From Enchytraeus crypticus (lineage: Eukaryota; Annelida; Clitellata; Enchytraeida; Enchytraeidae), in the NCBI GenBank assembly GCA_905160935.1, contig CAJHZI010000191.1, positions 93,501 through 157,500 of the forward strand: a DNA stretch of 64,000 nucleotides, given 5' to 3'. Under the pieces are notes generated by a model. It was not told where the DNA came from, searched no databases, and was given only the letters and a program-made list of their open reading frames with translations. Below are positions 10,938-23,700 of this stretch, piece by piece. Every line of letters begins with the position of its first letter. Positions within the stretch are counted from its first letter, which is position 1. Made by a program: the position numbers and the translations under genes.

Positions 10938-12688
10938 AAGAGTGAGAGAAAGAGAGAGAGATTTCTTTTTGTATGTTAGTAGGTATGAATGAGATGTTTA
11001 AATTAAGAAAGCGAAGTATTAAACCTTTTGACCAACAAAGTAACCACTTCCTCTCGGATTGGAGGCGGCGTAACGTTCGAGGTAGGGCAGGATAGAAGGT
11101 AGCGACTTGTGCAGAAAGTCGTTGAGAGCTTTCGCCTGCGCAATGAACAATATTTTACTTATAATAAGTAGGTGTCTACTTAGTTTAATTTTAATCAGCA
11201 ATATACTTATAGTATATACGTGTATGTAAATAGAAACATGTGCATAATGTAACTTATATTAATATGCATATTAATAAATATAAATATGCGTGCACAATAG
11301 ACTGTAATTACAAAACACTCACTCAGTTATTTGAATAAAAATTATTACTAAAAATCCTGATTTTGCATGTTATTCGGGATTTTTGCAATGTAGAAATTTA
11401 TTTGTTTGTCTTCATCAATGAGAGTGCTCAGTTAAGATTCAGCATTGTGTGCTATGTGAAACATCAATACTACAATAACGAGATGTTGTGCAGACATTGT
11501 ATAAAAGTTAAACTTTAATTTGTGCATTTAGTTAAGTGTAAAACAAAAAAATAATATAAGATGCCAATTGCAAAGAGATTAACAATTGTCCCTGACACTA
11601 TCCTTGGATGAGGAAACGGACGTTAAACCTTTAATATTATTATTATTGCTACAACAAAATACATAAAACGTTAATAAATTATCGGTATAGTTTACATGCA
11701 CATCAAGTTTCGAAGCATTAAATTGTATCTAGTACAACCATGGGCGTTGCAATACCGCAAAAGTTGCAGCAATCTCTCACACATAGATAGGCCTAGGTCT
11801 ACTATCCTGCCTAACCTACTGAGACTTATAGACTTTTTATAAAAGGTGTTTACTTTGAAAAATCACCTTATGTATTATTTCATTCGTTTGAGCGGCGACA
11901 CTGTACAATCATAAAATTGATTGTTTTGCGGAGGCAACTGCAATGTAATTTATCCTTCTTCTTCTTCTTCTTCAGTGCACTGCCAAGTAGCAGGTTCAAG
12001 GTACATGTTCATACTCCGCGTCTGCTTTCTCGCTCCATAAGAGCACTCCTTAGATCAACAAGTTAATCCATTCACAAAATCTATGCCTTATCATACCTTA
12101 TGTAGCCTATAGCTTGGGAAAAATATGGCTTCTGAGGTGGTTTCCCGTTGCCTTCCTCAGTTAGGTAGATTAATTGCCATTTAATCCTGGGGGAAAATAT
12201 TTCATGGTGAGGTGGGTCCCCCTCTTGCCATCCTTAGCTCCTGCCTTTAGTCGTCTCTTACGAACACGCGGCAGATTGTTTGCGGTTGCCCAATTCTGCA
12301 TTGGTCCAGCCACACCCGAGCACAACACGGGGAAATTTATCCTTAAAATGTAATATATTCCCTCTATATATTCTATCTAGGCATACATGTATATTAACCG
12401 TAAATTAAGACATATGTTTATCGTCAATTGACAATAAATTGAAATATAATTTTTTTGTAATTATTCAAAATACCATTCCGTTAATAACTGAAGAAATACA
12501 TAATAAATATATACGAATATATGCAGTATTGCCAGCCTTCAATAGAAGCACACACCCCTCCCTACTCTCTCATTAAGCTTTGTTTATTATGCGAACAGAG
12601 TTACCGCTACATATTAGAAAAGGACTATACATACTTATGTCTGCCACTGATATATTGTAATTGAGCAAACTTTGATTTATAATATATA

Positions 12689-12773
<85 letters not shown>

Positions 12774-12914
12774 CATATGGAGGCTCTCTCTATGTATATA
12801 TTTATATATTGTATAAAAAAGCTAAGGTTAATGTCAGTTTCCTCACTCGAAAGCTATGGCGGGCTGGGATCCGTGGTTGAGTATCTTACCGACTTCGCCA
12901 CTGGCTCCAGTCAA

Positions 12915-12975
<61 letters not shown>

Positions 12976-12976
12976 G

Positions 12977-13025
<49 letters not shown>

Positions 13026-16000
13026 ATATTATATATATATATCTGTGTGTATGAGACATATTAAAGCTTATGTTAACAAGAAGGAAATTAATGAACCTTT
13101 TTGCCTTCAGAAGCTTGTTTAAATTTGACAGTTTTCTCTCTCAGCTCTGTTACCTTGTCCACTACATCGTCTATGTGAGTTTCTTGAATCTTGTTCATTC
13201 CCATCAAGCCTATATAGCAGATAGTATAGTTAAATTTTACAGAAAAAGCCTCAAGAACATATAAAGCAGTCTCGATGACCGATTACAGGCCATGGTATAA
13301 TAGAAATAACCGTTTCTAAACAAAATTGTGTTCTTTTCTGAAAACCTGTTTAGCAGAACCTGTTCGACGAACATATCCTTTTTATAACATATATCAACAT
13401 AACAACATAACAACAATCAGAGTGCTAAAGTCATCAACATCGAGCACTATTGCGACAACATCGAGCACTATTGCGACAAAATCAAGCCGGAGAGCATAAA
13501 GAAGGTCCAAAAACTGTGAAAATTCCAAAATCTAGATAATCAGTCCAAAGTATAACCATATTCTCAGTACGCCGACATAGAGTTAGTGGGTGACATCTGC
13601 TGAAGATTGTGACTCAGGTAATTACATACATGATGCATGCGACACATAATGGTGGAGCTCTTTGTAGTGATACAAGAAACAAGAATGTCCCTGATGTCAT
13701 TCTAAGATGAGGTACGAAAGTTAAGCCACCATTACATTTTTATTTTATTATGAACATTAGGTGTCATCTGCTTTCGGTTAGATAAATATTATTATTAAGC
13801 AAAGGAACGTGTTGAACGTGTTTTACGTGATGAACGTGTTGAATTGCTGCCTGATAAGTTAAAAACTGTCAGGCAGACAATGAAACCCAGTGCATTAAAA
13901 CGTTGAAGAGAGGTAGAAGACCTCTACAAATAATATAGTTTTCCATGCAAAAGAAGGTTTATTCTTATGGTTATTATTATACGTCAACTAGACAACAAAT
14001 ACTTGTACATAACTAGACTTTCAATTACATAATTTAGACTACAGAGTACAAGTGGGATGCCTAAACAATAATATACTAGAGAATTACCACATAAATCGTT
14101 ATAGACATTTTGTTTTGGATTGTAGATCTATACAGACATTTCGCTTAAAGATTAATAGTATAATTCTAGATTTGCACATACGTGTATATATACAGTTTTT
14201 AATTCTTTTGAAAACATCATCTGTATGAGAACGCCTAGAAAAGCTAAATTAGGCCTACATGAATTAATTTCTCCGTGTAAAATTCTTTGACATAAATAAA
14301 AAGTAATTGAATCAAAATAAATCAAACCCGCTTCCCTAGCCACGTATCTGGCAATAGCCATGCTCTCTCCAATAGTGTTTCCATCGAACTCCAGGACTGG
14401 GAGGCTCTTCCAGGGAGTGCCTATGAGAGGAACAAGTAGCACGATTTAGGACGTGGAGTACATTTATCCGTAGCACACATAAACACTCACACAAACACTC
14501 ACGCACACACAGACGCAGAGGCACATAAACATTCGCACAAAGACAGAGCGACGCAGAGACACACAGAAATACCTACGCACTCATACGTTCGCTGTGACAA
14601 AAGTAGTAGTAGGCTATGCACCTCTGCGCACCGATGTGTGCAAAAGCTGGTAAAGCTAAGGTTAACGTCAGTTTCCTCACTCGAAAGCGATGTCAGTGAC
14701 GGGCGAGTCCAGGATTTGAACCCGCATCAACTGATCCGCGGTCGAGTATCTTAGCAACTTCGCAACTGGCTCCAGCCAGTAAGCAAGCAACACTTGCAAT
14801 CGTAGAAACACTAAATCGTAGAAACACAAACACTTGCACTTGCAAGCAACACTTGCAATCGTAGGTACGGGAAAAGAAGGTAGCACACTAGTCCCAATAC
14901 TTAAGACGTGGAACACATCTATCCGCAACATATATAAACACTCACACACAGAAAGATGCAGAGATACACAGAAATAAAAAGTAAACTCACATTATAGTGA
15001 AATGATCAGCTATGTCGATGTCTATCACTTTTAATACCACATGTTTAAACCATTAGGCAATTTAGTCCATTTTTCGTATTACCAGTCCCATGAATGTCCG
15101 AGATTTTACTCTCAGATCAAAATACCTACTCTACACACTCATGCGTACGCGGTAAATTGTGCAGTCTCTGACGGTCACAGGATTCGATGAAATGGGATGT
15201 TAGGTTTTGATTTGAATGATTGATCAGATTTAAGTGTCTGATACATTTATGTTCATTGATATGATGTTTGAATGATATGTCTGTATACTGTAATTTCTCT
15301 TATATTTTTTACTCTGGTTTTATTAAACTGAAAAAATGTCTTCAGTGCTTAGTAAAATTTCTCAATTAAACATAGTCCAAATAAAGAAATAAATTTACTG
15401 ACTTTTCCTTGTTTTATTGATTAAATCAGAGGATATTATATTTCTGAGAATCATCGCAGACTCTGCATGGATTTTACTTTTAAAAGCAATTACTGTGTAA
15501 TTACTGTGTTGCGTCCGGGAATAGACCAACTGTTAACTGCACGAGCTGTAAGAGTCAACTTAAGAGAATGGGAAACCACTTCAAAAGACATATTTTCTTA
15601 AGAAATCTAAAGTATTTAAAAGGCATAGCCTTTCGTGAAGGGATTGACTTGTTTAATTAAAGAGTTCTCTTTATAGAGTGTGAAAGCAGACTCTGATTAT
15701 GAATAGGTACCCTAGACCTGCTACTGGGCAAAACACTAGAGGATAGAGAAGGACTATCGACTTGTCATGGCTGTACTATTTTTTAAGATTAGACCCTACA
15801 TTTCCAATTATTTATTTGTTTGTTATCCCTATTGTGAGTAATCCTAGTTATGCGTACATAGGTCAATTTGCATCTAGCTTCCACATGCGATTACTCTTCT
15901 TGTGCTGTAGTATAGGGGTTATCTACTTATCGGATGACCTAGGCTTTGAAACTAGGCCTTTTGCGCGTTCTTGTTAGGCGATTATAAATCCTCTCGACCA

Positions 16001-16723
16001 TATCCACTCCGCATTGTGCCTGCAATGTCTAATACATTCTCTCTATCTCTAGCGCTCTGCCAAGTGGCAAAGTCAAAGGTGCATATTTTTGCCTAGAATC
16101 TACTTTCAGGCTCCGTATAGAGTATTCCATAGATCAACAAGTTATTCTCTTCTAAAAAATCCATGCCTTACTCATCAATATCTTAGGTAGCCTTTAACTT
16201 TGAAAACTATAGCTTTTGAGGAGATTTCTCGTTGCCCTTTTCAGTTTTTGCTTTATCGAATCTTGCGCCACGAGCAGTTAACGGTTTGTCTATTTCTCAG
16301 TGGTCCGGACACAATACGGGATATTTGTAATTTTAACTGAAATAATACAGTACAGGAATAGCTGAGCATAGCTGTGGAAAGCATTGGGGCCCACCTCGAC
16401 ATAAGCAGAATCCCCCAAGAATAATGGTATATTAAAAGGAATGTTATAGATGATTTAAAGATCCACGTGTATGTGGACTTGAAGAGGAAAACGAAGATAG
16501 AGATAAGTGGAGGCTTTAAATACCATGTACCTGCCAGTAGGCCGTGCATTAAGAGAGAGAGAGAGAGAATGCAGTACAAGGATATAGAACCTTCTTTCAT
16601 ATCCTGCCAGTCTCTGATCTCTATTCTCCTGTCCTCAAACTTCATTCCAGCAGCTACGAAGCAGAGACGTATAGTCTCGCCTCGCCCCCTGGTGTTGAAG
16701 TAGGTCAGTCGATAGTTTGGCAT
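10108..16723 (-). CDS. sigma-class glutathione S-transferase, copy A (5 exons, 204 aa)
   Basis: Exons: 16723-16591 (133 nt), 14420-14328 (93), 13209-13097 (113), 11135-11025 (111) and 10272-10108 (165, with stop TGA); total 615 nt, 204 residues. All joins are GT/AG, with phases 1, 1, 0, 0. Cytosolic GSTs of this class conjugate glutathione to electrophiles, and some make prostaglandin D2. Visible features: N-terminal YRLTYFN with the catalytic-type Tyr8, WKSLPVLE with the cis-Pro at residue 52, and GESMAIARY with Glu63-Ser64 of the glutathione site. The helical C-terminal domain is in exons 3-5. Length is normal for the class. Introns are filled with SINEs, TA/GA microsatellites and a LINE 3' end. 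It lies head-to-head with copy B. Confidence 0.92.
10808..10970. repeat. compound (TA)n(GA)n microsatellite
   Basis: About 44 bp of TA followed directly by about 110 bp of GA with interruptions, in GST A intron 4... downstream of exon 4. Confidence 0.95.
11025..11135 (-). CDS. GST A exon 4
   Basis: 111 nt, phase 0-0, acceptor GCGCAG|, donor CAAAAG|GTTTAA. It encodes the helix running from [13 protein letters not shown] to GSGYFVGQK. The size equals exon 4 of GST B. Confidence 0.92.
11972..12337 (-). mobile_element. SINE-R, full-length copy (about 365 bp)
   Basis: Minus orientation: a 5' head CCCGTGTTGTGCTCGGGTGT, a body with AGGTGGGGG-like and AACCACCTCAGAAGCC blocks, and a 3' end ACCTGCCACTTGGCAGTGCA followed by (GAA)n. 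The last 35 bp resemble the 3' end of LINE B. It lies in GST A intron 3... that is, between exon 4 (11025-11135) and exon 3 (13097-13209). Confidence 0.8.
12690..13045. repeat. TA and AC microsatellites flanking a SINE-A
   Basis: (TA)n at 12690-12772 and 12916-12972, (AC)n at 12979-13008 and more TA to 13042, around the SINE-A at 12820-12915. Confidence 0.95.
12820..12915 (-). mobile_element. SINE-A copy with internal deletion
   Basis: Tail and A-box head are present but the B-box stretch is lost. It is flanked by TA microsatellites. Confidence 0.7.
13097..13209 (-). CDS. GST A exon 3
   Basis: 113 nt, acceptor TATAG|GC, donor AAAAAG|GTTCAT. It encodes [18 protein letters not shown], matching VDRVTELRDRVIKLEF in GST B exon 3. 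It is one codon shorter than exon 3 of GST B. Confidence 0.88.
13398..13560 (-). mobile_element. LINE C 3'-end fragment
   Basis: CATCGAGCACTATTGCGACA, AAATCAAGCCGG and AATCAGTCCAAAGT match the 3' end of LINE C; a short internal duplication is present. In GST A intron 1... upstream of exon 3 on the minus strand, i.e. intron 2. Confidence 0.7.
14328..14420 (-). CDS. GST A exon 2
   Basis: 93 nt, phase 1-1, acceptor TCATAG|. It encodes the cis-Pro and glutathione-binding Glu-Ser segment, ending in ARYVAREAG. Confidence 0.92.
14650..14779 (-). mobile_element. SINE-A copy
   Basis: Complete head and tail on the minus strand, in GST A intron 1. Confidence 0.85.
15010..15125 (-). mobile_element. SINE-D copy
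   Basis: Minus orientation; CACTTTTAATACCACATG and CATGAATGTCCGAGATTTTA match the family. Confidence 0.5.
15505..15750 (+). mobile_element. SINE-R, diverged copy
   Basis: Plus orientation: GAATAGACCAACTGTTAACT, GGGAAACCACTTC, GTGAAGGGATTGACTTGTT and ACCTGCTACTGGGCAAAACA blocks in family order. Confidence 0.65.
16047..16321 (-). mobile_element. SINE-R, diverged full-length copy
   Basis: CTCTGCCAAGTGGCAAAGTC at one end and a GTGGTCCGGACACAATACGG head at the other; it abuts the family-E copy at 16322. Confidence 0.65.
16322..16568 (+). mobile_element. LINE B-tailed non-autonomous element (family E)
   Basis: Contains the family-E body (GGGGCCCACCTCGACATAAG, then CAGAATCCCCCAAG) fused to the LINE B end, finishing in (GA)n close to the GST A exon 1 donor. 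Confidence 0.7.
16591..16723 (-). CDS. GST A exon 1
   Basis: The ATG at 16723-16721 opens [16 protein letters not shown], the thioredoxin-fold start of a sigma GST. The donor AAAGAAG|GTTCTA leaves phase 1. The (GA)n tail of a LINE B-derived repeat ends only about 22 bp inside intron 1. Confidence 0.92.
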
Positions 16724-16999
16724 TTTTGCTAAATATATTTATTAGGCCAACTTCCACATCGAAATCTATAGCAATAAGAAATAAAATTAAATGCTCACTA
16801 TTAAATTGATTAATAATTGATTAATAATTTTTAACAAATCCTAATAATTGTGTTATTGATTATTGATTGTGATAGAGTGTGGTGTTGAAGGCGAGTTACT
16901 TTTTAATAGTACACACTTTGAAGTAATCTACTTAATTTAATTTAAAATACGTTAGCTAGAGAGCAACATTTAATTTTTAGATTATATAATTAGCAAGCC

Positions 17000-18990
17000 A
17001 AAGTTTTACTCAAAGGTTATCCTGATTATATATATATATAATTAATAGGTTTTAAATAAACTTCTAAATTATTTTGTCTTTAAACATACTCGCACAACTA
17101 TTGTAGTTCTAAGTTAGGCATTATTTTAGCGCAAAACGCTAGAATACGTATCTACCAGTGATATTTCAGTAATTACTAATAACACTAACAATTTTCACCA
17201 TGGAAACTCATAAGCCTTCCAAGCGAACGCTGGATAAACCTAAGTCAGTCACACACCAAACAATCTCTGATTAAATCAAGTAACTTGACTACGAGACGCT
17301 TTTAGTCATATTTGAATTTTCAAGTGGCTAATATTTAAATTCTCAAAATCCGCCTTCGAGATTACATAGCTACAACCTTACATGGCTCGCCATAGACTGG
17401 GTGTAACCATTGCAACGGTGCCACCGTAATCCCCTAAAATATCCTAGCATTCTAATAATTTCTGAACACAAATTATTTGAAGTATTTTAATTATTTTTAA
17501 TTTCAAACCGATATTTTATAACAGAGGGTTTAATCAGGTTGTCGACTAGTTACGTTACATGTATAAATAATATCGGCTTCGCAGGCGGTTTATACAACAG
17601 CAATCAATTTCATAACACCATATCACATATGCTAAGGAAACATTAAAAGAAAAATTGAGATAAAAGCCGTGAAAATCTGCTAACCACGACTTTTCTGTAG
17701 TCAGATATGGAAAGATTTGAGTTCTGGGTTTGCCCTAGCAAGAGTTTGATATGATCTGATTAGTGATTATGCAAAAAACGGAGATGGTATTGAATAAAAC
17801 GCTCGCCAGTGACTAATTACAGCTCCATTGACTTCATATATCTTTTACAGCCTATTGTGTTATAAAAGGCTGAAACATGCTATTGCCCATATCTTCTTTT
17901 GCCCTTCCCTTACAGTATCAGCTGGGTCTAATCAACTACAACCTTACTACAATGAGAACTAATTTGATTTTTTACAATACAAATCGGACCCATCAAAATG
18001 TAGAGATATAATAAAACATACCAATTTCCTGTTACGGTTAAAACATACGGAGTTATCTTCTGAATTATAGACTTAGCACGAGAGTTTTTGTCTTCAAAAC
18101 ACGCAGAAAATATACTAATAGTTTAAATACACAAATCATTACTGCAGGCTTCCTTAGTAATATTCGCGTTAACTACTAAAATTGCACGGTTTTGTTTGTT
18201 TATCAAATCTGAATTGCTTTGAAAGCGATTAAATAAACAGTTTTTTAAAATTAATCATTTAATCAGGGCCTTAAATGGAACATTGTCAAAACTCGGTTAG
18301 CAGAAGTTCGATAGGATCATGTATGAAAAATGGATTAATGACTGCGTCAAAAACTCTGAATAATTGAGTAATATCAACACAGTAGGTGCTAAGATGTTCA
18401 GCGTATTTGACCTTTTAGGTTTTTCATTGTTTGTAGAGCTATTCAAGGACACGAGGAAAACCGAAAAATATCTATTTATCTCTTCTTAGAACGTAAGAAT
18501 CGAGGTCTCCAAAGTCATAGATTTACCGGGCCTATATTTGTCTACCCTAGGATTTGCTGAAAACATAATCCTAGTGATTGGTGATCGAGTGACTGATCGA
18601 ATCTGTTTGATAGAGATAGATAAGAGATAGATTAGATAGACTGTTAATAGGCAGTGCTAATATATAGAGTGCTAATAGATAGAGTGCTAATAATGGAGTT
18701 CTAATAGATACAGTGTTAATAAATGGTGCCAATTTGTAGGAGCGGAGCAGTGCAATACGGAATGATAATGAGAAAATGTAACTTTGACGTATATTTGAAA
18801 GATCTATAGATAGAGATATAATCCTTAGAAAAAATAAGTTTATTTGTTCGATTGACTGCTCTTTAGAGAGCATTTTAGCGAAACAACTCTACCCACTCAT
18901 TGACGGGATTATATATAATACTCAGTACTGTATAACTGAATTAAAGAATGATTGTGATACTAACGTAATGGCATGAGGCGAAAGGTAACG
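17000..18990. other. spacer between divergent GST genes, no gene seen
   Basis: AT-rich sequence between GST A (start 16723) and GST B (start 20589). No protein motif, tRNA or clear repeat was recognised here apart from short simple tracts; shared regulatory sequence is possible but nothing specific was identified. Confidence 0.5.
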
Positions 18991-19014
18991 ACATTTAGTT
19001 TTAAATGACAGATC

Positions 19015-19150
19015 CTGAAGTGAATTGAACCCTAGTGGGTTCGAATCTCAATCGCGCTGATCTGAGAGTCGAAACTCGGACATTCACAGGACTGGTTATA
19101 TGAACAAATTGACTAAATTGTTTAACGTTTAAACCTGTGATATTAAATAT
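19015..19150 (+). mobile_element. SINE-D copy
   Basis: B-box-like GTGGGTTCGAATCTC followed by GGACATTCACAGGACTGG and a TTTAAACCTGTGATATTAAA end. Relatives lie at 15010-15125 (minus), 45785-45950 (plus) and a 3' piece at 9575-9632 (plus). Confidence 0.55.
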
Positions 19151-19174
19151 ATGTGATGTGATATTAAATATGTG

Positions 19175-19211
<37 letters not shown>

Positions 19212-20490
19212 CATGTACATTATATTTATAAATTACATATATACATGTGTATATATATATATATGTATATCCACGTAGTTAATCATTTCACTATAATGTT
19301 TGCATATTTTTTAAAATATTTAACCGAAAAACATTTAATACTCATTTAATAATTGGGAAATAATTTGGTATGTAAATACCCATTTACGATTGACTGACTG
19401 ATAGATTGGTGGTTTAAATGTCAACATTTCACGTCCTCACAGCTGAATTTACTCCTAGTGCTGCATAACATTACGTCAATATTCAATATCGTCAATAGCC
19501 AGCCCAATCTTTACTATTATTATACCGTTTGATTGGAGTAGTGTTTGCTCTTGCTCTTTAACTGCGTGTAAGCATTTAAAACCTTGGCTTTACACAGCTA
19601 ATATTTAGACGTTACTATGGAGTGCCTTAGCCAGCTGTTAATTTGAGTAGGGAATACTTCGATAGCATATTCGATTGGTAGGACAGCTATATAGCAGTAA
19701 ATGATTGCATTTATCATCATTATGGAGATTTTAAATTTAAATTTAGATCCGATTGGTAGGAAAACTACATAACAGTAAATGAATGAATTTAACATCATTA
19801 TGGAGATTTTAAATAATGTCTGCAAAGTTATTCTCAAACGTTTAGAATAATGTTAAATTATTAGCACTGCTAGATGCTAAATGAGTTTAGTGTAAGAATA
19901 TGTGCTATAATGCTCTAAAACACAAATTGAAAATTCGCGCAGTACAGTAGAATGGGTTGCTTCGAGACGATGAATATAATTCATAGTAAACTGCTGAGGT
20001 ATAGTTCGGCTAACTTAGACACTGTGAAGGCAACGGAAAGTACCTCAAATTAAAACAGTCGCTTAAAATCATATCCATGATTAATAATATATTGGTTGCT
20101 GATAGGGCCAATTGACGGCAAGCTCCAATACTTGCAAAATATTTTGGGGCCCTAGGGATATCCATTTGTTGTTGACTGACCTGGTCTTTAAATTCAGACT
20201 ATAGGCCATTCTGGCTTTTGAGGCGAAACTCGAACCGTTACGCCATATCTACTGAACTCGGCTCTAAATTTGATAATTCAAATTTCTAGAGTGGGGCATT
20301 CTTTCTGGCTAGTGAACGCTATTTAGGCTACTGGAAAGGAATTAATGGATTTATAACGATTATACAGCAACTTAAGTCTCTTACTATTTATCCAGGTTAT
20401 ATGCACAAAATAATGCAATTTTCTAGTTTGGAATGTTAGGCTATACAATACAATATTTCAAATGATTAAAATTTGGAATTTACGTCTTCG

Positions 20491-20560
20491 TGAAGAAAGA
20501 CTAGACTTGTATAAGGGCAGTTTTATGAAGAAAGACTAGACTCAGTGTAAGGGCAGTTTA
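20491..20560 (+). repeat. two-copy 35-bp direct repeat upstream of GST B
   Basis: Copies at 20491-20525 and 20526-20560 differ at only a few positions and share TGAAGAAAGACTAGACT and AAGGGCAGTTT. They end 28 bp before the GST B start codon, so they lie in the 5' UTR or core promoter. Confidence 0.75.
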
Positions 20561-20588
20561 ATGACATTTATTAGGATCTCCATACGTC

Positions 20589-20721
20589 ATGTCTAAATAT
20601 CGTTTAACTTATTTCAACGCTAAGGGGCGAGCAGAGACCACTAGGCTTGTGTTCGCTGCCACGGGAATACCTTATGAAGACAGGAGGATTGACGCGGCCC
20701 AATGGGAACAAATAAGAAATA
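20589..20721 (+). CDS. GST B exon 1
   Basis: MSKYRLTYFNAKGRAETTR and onward, donor GAAATA|GTAGGT in phase 1. Same length as exon 1 of GST A. Confidence 0.92.
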
Positions 20722-23700
20722 GTAGGTTTTTTCTCTAGCCTTCTACAGCATCACTGTTTATTTCTAAAATAAAGATGTCTCGAGCGGGATTTGAAGTCGT
20801 TTTCATCTCTTCTAGAAAGGAAAACATTGATAGAAGAGCCGGAGATTTGAACTCTGATCGGGTACAGCTTGCTGATGATTCCATTACTGTCGATTGTAGA
20901 AACGACAAAGAGCAATTCTATTTACCGGTAGAGCTGAACATAATATAGACAAAAAATCATAATAATAATAATTATTATTATATGTAGCCGGGCGGCGATT
21001 CAGCACGTATTGCTGAAATGGTTTTAATCATACCCCAGGTTCTTTACACCGGGGTAAAATAAAAATAAAAATAATGATAATAATTTTATTATTATTATTT
21101 ACGTCTACGTCATGCGTACATAGCGATAGCTAGTTTATTAATTATTATTATTATTATGTTAACATCAGTTTTCTCACTGGAAAGCTATGTCAGTGGCGGG
21201 CGAGCCTAGGATTTGAATTCCGCACACACTGATCCATGATCAATGTGTTTCCACCCCTCTTTATCTTACCGATATCGCCACTGGCTCCAGCCAACTTGGC
21301 AGTTACCACTCTAGTTACCACTTGGCAGAACTGTTGTACATTTTTGTATACTGTTGTAGACACACCTTGGGGGACCCTGCCTCTATTAGAAGTTGAGGGC
21401 AATATTGTAGGGCAAAGTGTTACTATAGCCAGGTTTATCGCTAAAGAAGGAGGTAAGAAGATTTGATTTGATTTATTTCCACCCCTCTTTGTCTCTCATC
21501 TTCTATCTCTTTGTGCTTATATCTGTATTTATCTTGACATCGCCACTGGCTGGAGCCAGTGACGATGTCGGTAAGGTACTCGACCGCGGATCAGTATGTG
21601 TGGGGTTCAAATCTTGGGCTCGCCCGTCACTGACGTCGCTTTCGAGTGAGTGAGGAAACTGACGTTAACATTAGCTTTAGCTTTTTTAGTTCTCTTAAAA
21701 AGGAGAATCAATTTCTCTGCCTCTTTTATCATCTTTCTATATTAATTTTCTTACCCTTCTCTCACTCTTTCTCTCTCGCTCTCTCTCGCTTCTCTCTCCC
21801 TCCCTCTCTCTCTCTCCCTCATCCTCTCTCTCTCTTTCACTCCCTGTTTCTCATCACTCTATATCTCGTACTCAGTTTAAGCTTTTTCGATGACCGTCTT
21901 TCTTTGGCATACTCATCAAATTTTGTCATATCGATTCTTCTTTCTCTGTAATCGGTTAATAGTTTCACTTAAATAATATTTGCTACCCAGTTTTTCAAGT
22001 ACGTAGTTGTGTATTGTGGACGTTTAAATTATAAGTTTTTCGTAGTAGGATATACTTTAGTTTAGTATAATTGATGTATGTGAATGTGTTAAGCAATATG
22101 AAGGCTATAATACAAAATAATTCATGCATTGTTCATTGTTTTGCATTCATGCATATTCGAAAGATATTTGCGAATTCCCCCAGAGTTAATACATCAGCCA
22201 GGTGGTAATACCAAAACCAGTAAAGAGCATTTGCTAACAAAAATAAAACATTTTGATGTTCATTTGTTAATGATTCTGTACATTCAGATTTATTTAAAAT
22301 TACCCTGCTTGTAAATCTAAACTGCGATTTTAATATAATTGTATGAAGTATTTAAATATACATGTATACATGTACATATATATCATCATATAAATCTAAC
22401 TGATAAAAATACCATTAGGCCTATCGCTTATAGTTTCTAATAATAATAATAACAACAATTAGAGTGCTACAGTCATCAATGACAACATCGAGCACTATTG
22501 AGACAAAATCAAGCCGACGAGCAAAAAAGAAGGTCAAAAAACGGTACAAATTCCAAATTCCAGAAATTCAGTCCAAAGTAAAGGGAGTTAAAGAAAAGGT
22601 GGTTTAGGCACAGCTCATGGACACTGGATGGAAAAGAGAGATGAAAAAGATAGGTCTTCAACTGCTTATGGAACTGCTCATAGGAAAGTAAAGGCCGATG
22701 TGATTCAAATGAAGATTTCCGAAGATTGGATGGAAGAGAATTCCAGATCTGAGGTGCAGCATGCTGGAAAGAACGATTAGATAGCTTAGAGCGTGAAGGT
22801 AAGCTAGGTTAACGAAGCTGTTTTGTAAATGATTCGCTCTTTAATCTTTAGCCAGCGCAAAGACTTCAAAATAGTCGTAACATGTGAGTACTTGGAACTA
22901 CAAAAAAATTGCTCGCGCAAGAGAATTCTGAACAAACTGCAACCGATCAATCTCACAGTCAGGGAGATTTAAAAAACAGGGAATTGCAGTAGTCCAACTT
23001 CGATTGCACAAGAGCAGCACCAATTGCAGCAGCTGTCTCACGTGACAAATATGGAAGTATTCGACGAAGATCACGGATATGGAAGAAACATGCTTGTGAA
23101 GTTTTAGTTATGTGTTCGTGGAAGGTTAGGTGTTTATCAAGGATAGCACCGAGATTTCTCACAGAAGAAATAGGTGATATTTTAATACCCGAAGATAACG
23201 AAAGAGTTTTCCCATTCAGCTTCAGAAGCTGTTGAGGTGTCCCGACCAACAGATTCAGTCTTAGATGGATTAAGTGCCAAGAAATTACCAGACATCCAAG
23301 AGGATATAGACTGAAAACTTTGTTGCAGGAGTGTTTCAGCATTAGAATAGGAGTTAGGGGTGAAACAAGCGTACATTTGAGTGTCATCAGTATATAGTTC
23401 ATGATCAAGAGAATGAGAAGAGATTAGAGTGCTTAGGGGTGTTGTATAGAGGTTAAAGAGGATAGGACCAAGAACGGAGCCTTGAGACACACCGTACTTT
23501 AAGTGAGAAGGCGAAGAGATGTATTCCATCACTTTCACACTAAAGAACGATCCGTCAGATAGGAGGAAAACCAATCAAGAACAATTCTATAACTAAATTA
23601 ATACTTATTAATACTCTGAAACTTTATCGTCCTCTTTTTTAATCTAAAGATGATTACTTGGGGGATAATTTAACTCCATACATAGTGTCCGCTTCTGTTT

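Noticed and set aside
10782-10979. Open frames made of Tyr-Ile or Arg-Glu runs
   Set aside because: These are translations of TA and GA microsatellites; the same holds at 12573-13064, 29569-29840 and 53201-53404.
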